Assembly (NCBI RefSeq): GCF_900105755.1
Contig: NZ_FNTQ01000001.1
Coordinates: 5,084,001 to 5,148,000, forward strand
Reading direction: 5' to 3'
Length of the DNA: 64,000 nucleotides
Source of the DNA: Streptomyces sp. Ag109_O5-10
Lineage (GTDB): Bacteria > Actinomycetota > Actinomycetes > Streptomycetales > Streptomycetaceae
Of this stretch, positions 59,468 to 64,000 are shown in pieces. Position 1 is the stretch's first letter, and each line of letters begins with the position of its first letter. The notes beneath the pieces are model-generated. The model did no database searches, was not told where the DNA came from, and saw only the letters and a list, made by a program, of their open reading frames with translations. Position numbers and translations under genes: made by a program.

Positions 59468-61068
59468 GCGTACCCCTGCTCCGCCAGGAACCGCTGCCGG
59501 TGGGCGGCGAAGTCCTGGTCGATCGTGTCGCGGGCGACGACGGAGTAGAAGTGGGCCTGGTGGCCGTCGGCCTTGGGGCGCAGCACGCGTCCCAGCCGCT
59601 GGGCCTCCTCCTGCCTCGACCCGAAGGTGCCCGACACCTGGACCGCGACCGTCGCCTCCGGCAGGTCGATGGAGAAGTTGGCGACCTTCGAGACGACCAG
59701 CACGCTGATCTCGCCCTCGCGGAAGGCGTCGAAGAGCTTCTCGCGCTGGGCGTTGGAGGTCTCGCCCTTGATGACCGGGGCGTTCAGGTGCTCGCCCAGC
59801 TCGTCGAGCTGGTCGATGTACTGGCCGATGACGAGGATCTGCTGCCCGGCGAAGCGCTTCACGATCGCCTCCGTGACCTTCCGCTTGGTCGCGGTGGTCG
59901 CACAGAAGCGGTACTTCTCCTCGGTCTCGGCGGTGGCGTACGCCAGCCGCTCCGCGTCCGTCAGGTTCACCCGCACCTCCACGCAGTCGGCGGGTGCGAT
60001 GTAGCCCTGCGCCTCGATCTCCTTCCACGGAGCGTCGAACCGCTTGGGCCCGATGAGGGAGAACACGTCCGATTCCCGGCCGTCCTCGCGCACGAGGGTG
60101 GCCGTCAGCCCCAGCCGCCGGCGCGCCTGCAGATCGGCGGTGAACTTGAAGACAGGAGCCGGCAGCAGATGGACCTCGTCGTAGACGATCAGACCCCAGT
60201 CCCGGGAGTCGAAGAGCTCAAGGTGCGGGTAGACGCCCTTCCGCCTGGTGGTGAGGACCTGGTAGGTGGCGATGGTGACCGGCCGGATCTCCTTCCGGGT
60301 CCCGCTGTACTCGCCGATCTCGTCCTCGGTGAGGCTCGTCCGCTTCACCAGCTCGTGCTTCCACTGCCGGGCGGAGACGGTGTTCGTCACCAGGATCAGC
60401 GTGGTCGACTTCGCCTGCGCCATGGACCCGGCCCCGACCAGGGTCTTCCCGGCCCCGCAGGGGAGGACGACGACACCGCTCCCGCCGTGCCAGAAGTTCT
60501 CCACGGCCTGCTTCTGGTAGGGCCGCAGCGCCCAGCCGTCCTCGGCGAGCTCGATCGGGTGCGCCTCCCCGTCCACGTAGCCGGCGAGGTCCTCCGCGGG
60601 CCAGCCCAGCTTGAGCAGGGTCTGCTTGATCTGCCCGCGCTCGGAGGGGTGCACGGCGACGGTGTCGGGATCGATCCGGGCCCCGACCAGCGGGGTGATC
60701 CGCTTGGAGCGCAGGATCTCCTCCAGGACCGGCCGGTCGGTGGTGGTGAGCACCAGCCCGTGCGCCGGGTGCTTGCTGAGCGTCAGCCGTCCGTACCGGT
60801 CCATCGTCTCGGCGATGTCGACCAGCAGCGCGTGCGGCACCGGATAGCGGCTGTACTCGACCAGTGCGTCCACGACCTGCTCGGCGTCGTGCCCGGCCGC
60901 CCGCGCGTTCCACAGGCCCAGCGGGGTCACCCGGTAGGTGTGGATGTGCTCCGGCGCCCGCTCCAGCTCGGCGAAGGGCGCGATCGCCCGGCGGCAGTCG
61001 TCGGCCCGCTCGTGGTCGACCTCCAGGAGCAGGGTCTTGTCGGACTGGACGATCAACGGACCGTTCAC
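59425..61068 (-). CDS. XPB/Rad25-like DNA repair helicase
   Basis: 547 aa, SF2 helicase. N-terminal damage-recognition-like domain (LIVQSDKTLLLEV, HIHTYRVTPLGLWNARAAGH), Walker A LPCGAGKTLVGAG (about 221-233), DEVH box VYDEVHLLPAP, motif III GLTATLVREDG and motif VI RLGRVLRPKADG. Opens DNA 3' to 5', likely in repair. GTG 61068 (VNGPLIV) is chosen over the longer frame because a GAAAGGG ribosome site precedes it. Confidence 0.93.
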   Translation of the reverse strand: MNGPLIVQSDKTLLLEVDHERADDCRRAIAPFAELERAPEHIHTYRVTPLGLWNARAAGHDAEQVVDALVEYSRYPVPHALLVDIAETMDRYGRLTLSKHPAHGLVLTTTDRPVLEEILRSKRITPLVGARIDPDTVAVHPSERGQIKQTLLKLGWPAEDLAGYVDGEAHPIELAEDGWALRPYQKQAVENFWHGGSGVVVLPCGAGKTLVGAGSMAQAKSTTLILVTNTVSARQWKHELVKRTSLTEDEIGEYSGTRKEIRPVTIATYQVLTTRRKGVYPHLELFDSRDWGLIVYDEVHLLPAPVFKFTADLQARRRLGLTATLVREDGRESDVFSLIGPKRFDAPWKEIEAQGYIAPADCVEVRVNLTDAERLAYATAETEEKYRFCATTATKRKVTEAIVKRFAGQQILVIGQYIDQLDELGEHLNAPVIKGETSNAQREKLFDAFREGEISVLVVSKVANFSIDLPEATVAVQVSGTFGSRQEEAQRLGRVLRPKADGHQAHFYSVVARDTIDQDFAAHRQRFLAEQGYAYRIMDADELLAES

Positions 61069-61264
61069 GCGCTGCACCCTTTCGTCATGGACCAAAGTTC
61101 CAGTGTGCCTCATGGGCGAGCGATCACCTTCGCCGTTCGGCGGAACGTGCACCGCTCGTGACCGGCTTCGGGAGGTGCCTGATCGTCCGGCGCAACCTTG
61201 GGTCCGTTTCGGGTGTCATGTCCGAGGGAGCCACGGACGGGCGTGGCTCGGTGGGGAGGCTGGG

Positions 61265-61810
61265 GTGACGTCCGTACGCATCTGGGGTACCGGCGCGGGG
61301 GCCGCGGTGGTGCTGGTGGCGGCCGGGGTGTGGGCACGCGGGTCGAGCGCGGTCGACGCCGGCCTGTGGGCCGAGGTACGTCCCGCGATCGAGGCGCGGC
61401 TGGTGACGCAGGCGACCGGGACCGGGTACGCGGAGACCGACGAGCCCGCTCTCAGGTCGCGGTGGTTCTGCCGGGCGGAGGCGCTGGACCTGGAGGCGAG
61501 CGGGGGCCGGGTGCGGGCCGGCGTCAACACCCTGTGCGAGGAGTACGGGGAGCGCGCGGGTGCCCTGGTGCTGTGCAGCGGTGCGGAGATACCGGAGGTC
61601 GTGCGGCTGGAGCGGGACGCGGCCGACGGGGGCTATCGCGTCGTCTCCGAGGAGCAGGCGCCGGAGGACGACAGCGCCGAGTGGGCGGAACACCACTTCA
61701 GCCGCTACGCGGCGTCCCGCCTCGACCGGGGGATGTCGTCCACCGGCCTGCGGGCCGCGGCCCGCACCCACTTCGGCCTGCCGGCCGGGGCACCGGTGCG
61801 GGACTGTTAG
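61265..61810 (+). CDS. Hypothetical single-helix membrane/secreted protein
   Basis: 181 aa from GTG 61265 (GGGGAGG upstream). N-terminal hydrophobic segment (WGTGAGAAVVLVAAGVWARG, about 7-26) then an extracellular domain with four cysteines (FCRAE, LCEEY, LCSGA and the final DC). Codon use and pattern look genuine. Family unknown. Confidence 0.75.
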   Translation: MTSVRIWGTGAGAAVVLVAAGVWARGSSAVDAGLWAEVRPAIEARLVTQATGTGYAETDEPALRSRWFCRAEALDLEASGGRVRAGVNTLCEEYGERAGALVLCSGAEIPEVVRLERDAADGGYRVVSEEQAPEDDSAEWAEHHFSRYAASRLDRGMSSTGLRAAARTHFGLPAGAPVRDC

Positions 61811-61830
61811 CCGGGCCGCCGAACGGTCAA

Positions 61831-61914
61831 GTGCCCCGAAAGGGGCGCTGGGGCCCCGGCCGAAGGCTGGGGGAGGAACCGCGCGACCAGTCACCACGGC
61901 GCCGCAGCCGGACG
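61831..61914. repeat. Dispersed repeat copy
   Basis: GTGCCCCGAAAGGGGCGCTGG, then GGCCCCGGCCGAAGGCTGGGGG and AACCGCGCGACCAG. Diverged copy of the element at 30820, in the gap between converging genes, acting as terminator. Confidence 0.8.
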
Positions 61915-61946
61915 ACGGCCCCTCGCGGCCTGTCCACCGGGGAGCC

Positions 61947-64000
61947 TCAGTCCTCCGCGAGTTCCGCCACGCCCGTCACCCGGTGCAAGGGGTAGGTGCG
62001 CACCTCGTCGGCCGTGTGGTCGTACGCCGTGACGAAGCCGCCCTCCACGCGGATGGGGGCGATGACCCGCTGGCTGGCCGTGCCCTCGGCGTTGACGTAG
62101 CCGATCCAGAGGGTGTCGCCGGTGAGGACGGCGGCCTGCATGGTGGCGAGGGTCTCGGCGGCGGTGGTGCGCGGGAGTTCGCCGCCCTTGACGGCCGCCC
62201 CCGCGGGCTTGCGCGGGGTGGTGGCGGCGAGGTCGCCCGCGCGGATCGCGCGGATCGCCGCCGCGAGGAGGGTGGGGTCCGGTGGCGGCGGGCCGTCCGG
62301 GACCGGCTCGGGCGCCGTGCGCGGCGGGGTGCGGTGGGCGTGGGCGCGGGTGATCAGGACGTCGCCCTCAGCGGACTCGGCGGCGGGCGCGTAGCCCATC
62401 GCCCGCAGGCCTTCCAGGAGGGCGGCCGGGTCGGCCTGGGTGGCGAGGACCGTCGGGGCCAGGCGGCGCAGGCGCAGGCCCGAGGCCCGCTTGTCGGCCA
62501 TGATCTCGTTGAGGACGGTGTCGTCGTCGCAGCGGACGTACGCCGAGGCCGCGCCCACCCGCAGGTGTCCGTGCCTGCGTGCCACGTCGTCGATCAGGTA
62601 GGCGAGCGGCTGCGGGACCGGTGTGCGGGAGTGCGTGGTGAGGAAGGCGTGCAGGTCGGCGGCGGTCTGGCCGGCGTCCAGGGCGCGGCGGACGGAGGCG
62701 GGCGTGAAGCGGTACACGGTGGCGCCGCCCTTCGACTCGACGTCGGCGAGGACGCCCAGCGCGTCGGCGAGCGGGCGGCGCAGCGGACCCGGGGCGACCG
62801 CGGTCAGGTCGGCCTGGAGCAGGACGTGGTCGAGGGGTTCGGGGAGCAGCGGGGCGAGCAGTCGGACGGCGGTGGCGGTGGCGACGGCCTGCTCGGGCGG
62901 GGAGAGGGGTTCGAGGGCGGCGGAGAGGTGGTGATGGCGCACCGGGAGCTTGTCGCCGGGGCCGGACGGCTCCGCGGCCTGCTCGGGGGCCTTCTCCGCG
63001 GCCGGTGCGCCGAGGAGCGCGCGGCCGTGGGCCGACAGTGCCCCGCGCCCGGTCACGCCCAGCAGCTCGGCCTCGGACAGCGTCCAGCGGGCCAGCCGGG
63101 TGCGCAGGTCGTCGCCGTGCTGCCGGGGGCCGCGCAGCGGGCGTTCCCAGCGCAGCCGGGCCAGCACCGAGTCGGCGGCCGGGGCGGCGCCCTCCGGGAG
63201 CGCGGCGAGGAGGGACAGCACCCGGTGCCGTACCTCGGGCGCCGCCGAGCGGTCGAGGCCGGGGCCGAGCGCGGACAGGGCGCGGTCCTTGGCGTCCCGG
63301 CCGCCGACCAGGCCCGAGGCGCGGGTGGCGGTGAGCCAGGCCTCGGCCAGCTGGGCCCAGCGTTCGGCGGGCGGCCGGTCCAGCCACTCGTCGTAGGCGG
63401 GGGTGACCGCGTAGCGCTCGTCGGCCTCGCCGTCGGAGGCGAGCAGCCCGGCCGCGTAGGCCAGCTCGACCCAGAACGCGGCGATCGGCTCGGGCACGTC
63501 GAGGGCGACGGCGGTCCGCTTGAGGTCCCGGACACTCAGGCCGCCCGACCGCAGCACGGCCGGGCCGCCCTCGTCCCAGTCCTTCAGCAGCTCCTCGACG
63601 GTCGCGAGCGAGGTGTACGCCTGTCCGGCGGCGGTCGCGTCCACAACCTGTGGACGGTGGGCGGCGGCCGGTTCGACGGCGGGCGGCACGGGCTCCGGTT
63701 CGCGGTGGGCGCGGCCCTCGCGCAGGTGCAGGGCGACCTCGCGGGGCAGGACCACGGTGCCGGGCGCGGTCGGCAGCAGCAGACCGCGGTCGAGGAGCCA
63801 GCGCAGATGGGCGGCAGGTTCGGGGGTGATCTGCCCGTACGGCGGCCCCCAGACCAGCCGGGACAGGACCTCGCGGGACTCGGCGGGCGCGGCGGCGAGC
63901 AGCTTCGCCATCTTCTTGCGGTGGCCGAACAGCTTGGTGAGCGCGTCCACCGCGGAGACCGAGTCGTGCGTGGAGGGCAGCCCGGCGGCGGCCACGATCT
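61947..64000 (-). CDS. Helicase-associated/WYL-domain protein, N-terminus outside window
   Basis: At least 684 aa, open through the window edge. Long N-terminal helical region with repeated WH-like segments (LTKLFGHRKKMAKLLAAAPA; VLSRLVWGPPYG), a central part resembling the N-terminal/XPB-like helicase-associated domain (LAYLIDDVARRHGHLRVGAA) and a C-terminal WYL-type domain (LWIGYVNAEGTASQRVIAPI, VEGGFVTAYDHTADEVRTYP). Such proteins accompany actinobacterial XPB genes. Its stop lies 137 bp from the converging small gene. The GTG at 63995 is an internal codon rather than the start. Confidence 0.85.
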   Translation of the reverse strand, partial: IVAAAGLPSTHDSVSAVDALTKLFGHRKKMAKLLAAAPAESREVLSRLVWGPPYGQITPEPAAHLRWLLDRGLLLPTAPGTVVLPREVALHLREGRAHREPEPVPPAVEPAAAHRPQVVDATAAGQAYTSLATVEELLKDWDEGGPAVLRSGGLSVRDLKRTAVALDVPEPIAAFWVELAYAAGLLASDGEADERYAVTPAYDEWLDRPPAERWAQLAEAWLTATRASGLVGGRDAKDRALSALGPGLDRSAAPEVRHRVLSLLAALPEGAAPAADSVLARLRWERPLRGPRQHGDDLRTRLARWTLSEAELLGVTGRGALSAHGRALLGAPAAEKAPEQAAEPSGPGDKLPVRHHHLSAALEPLSPPEQAVATATAVRLLAPLLPEPLDHVLLQADLTAVAPGPLRRPLADALGVLADVESKGGATVYRFTPASVRRALDAGQTAADLHAFLTTHSRTPVPQPLAYLIDDVARRHGHLRVGAASAYVRCDDDTVLNEIMADKRASGLRLRRLAPTVLATQADPAALLEGLRAMGYAPAAESAEGDVLITRAHAHRTPPRTAPEPVPDGPPPPDPTLLAAAIRAIRAGDLAATTPRKPAGAAVKGGELPRTTAAETLATMQAAVLTGDTLWIGYVNAEGTASQRVIAPIRVEGGFVTAYDHTADEVRTYPLHRVTGVAELAED

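Noticed and set aside
58426..61161. 911-codon plus-strand frame across GT87 and XPB genes
   Set aside because: It spans two genes of known families in other frames and has no domain pattern.

Overview
The window is typical Streptomyces chromosome. It has very high GC, frequent GTG (and one TTG) starts, MsiK, a CdgB-type diguanylate cyclase, TerD, XRE/DUF397 pairs, maleylpyruvate-isomerase-like proteins, GroEL with CIRCE operators and DasR-like (dre) operators. The order cysS - rlmB - msiK - tRNA-Thr - terD - cdgB - nagA/nagK - otsB/otsA - thrC - csp - groEL resembles, from memory, the core region around SCO4233 to SCO4320 of S. coelicolor. I name no species.

Layout. 1-5.7 kb: end of cysteinyl-tRNA synthetase, the 23S rRNA methyltransferase RlmB, a DoxX-like membrane protein, a cluster of dispersed repeats, a sugar-phosphate nucleotidyltransferase and a small secreted protein. 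5.9-8.0 kb: MsiK, the shared ATPase of sugar ABC importers, then tRNA-Thr(UGU), followed by two decayed catabolic gene remnants. 8.0-16.9 kb: a DAO-family oxidoreductase with a rhomboid-like protein, a pentapeptide-repeat protein, and a very large (about 1,730 aa) protein built from six degenerate repeats. 16.9-24 kb: secreted M1 peptidase, acetyltransferases, DUF397, TerD, ArfB-like hydrolase, flavin reductase and CdgB with a BldD-like box. 24-30 kb: carbohydrate-binding protein, PfkB kinase, nagA and nagK (amino-sugar catabolism, dre operators) and a divergent sugar-binding lipoprotein. 29.9-33.4 kb: trehalose and glucosylglycerate synthesis (otsB, otsA, gpgS). 33.5-38 kb: a SAM riboswitch ahead of a threonine-synthase-family gene and a MoaD/ThiS sulfur carrier, then cold-shock protein and groEL with two CIRCE elements. 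38-47.5 kb: Old Yellow Enzyme, esterase, SDR, MarR-GNAT fusion, an XRE/DUF397 module and a phosphotransferase. 47.6-51.2 kb: an RpiR regulator - murQ - PTS operon for MurNAc. 51.2-64 kb: small conserved proteins, an MDMPI-GNAT fusion, HD and MDMPI proteins, cutC behind two tandem dre-like sites, HelD, a GT87-type mannosyltransferase, an XPB helicase and, running off the edge, a helicase-associated/WYL protein.

How it works together. Several units concern amino sugars and cell-wall recycling: MsiK energises import, NagK/NagA and a PfkB kinase process sugar phosphates, and RpiR-MurQ-PTS handles MurNAc. dre-like sites at msiK, nagK and cutC suggest one DasR-type control. The most interesting points are the SAM-riboswitch-controlled ThrC-like/sulfur-carrier pair, which is a candidate O-phosphohomoserine route to homocysteine; the six-repeat giant protein with an AGN-type N-terminal motif; the tandem dre sites at cutC; and a dispersed intergenic repeat family that is also translated in frame inside nagA and the PTS gene.
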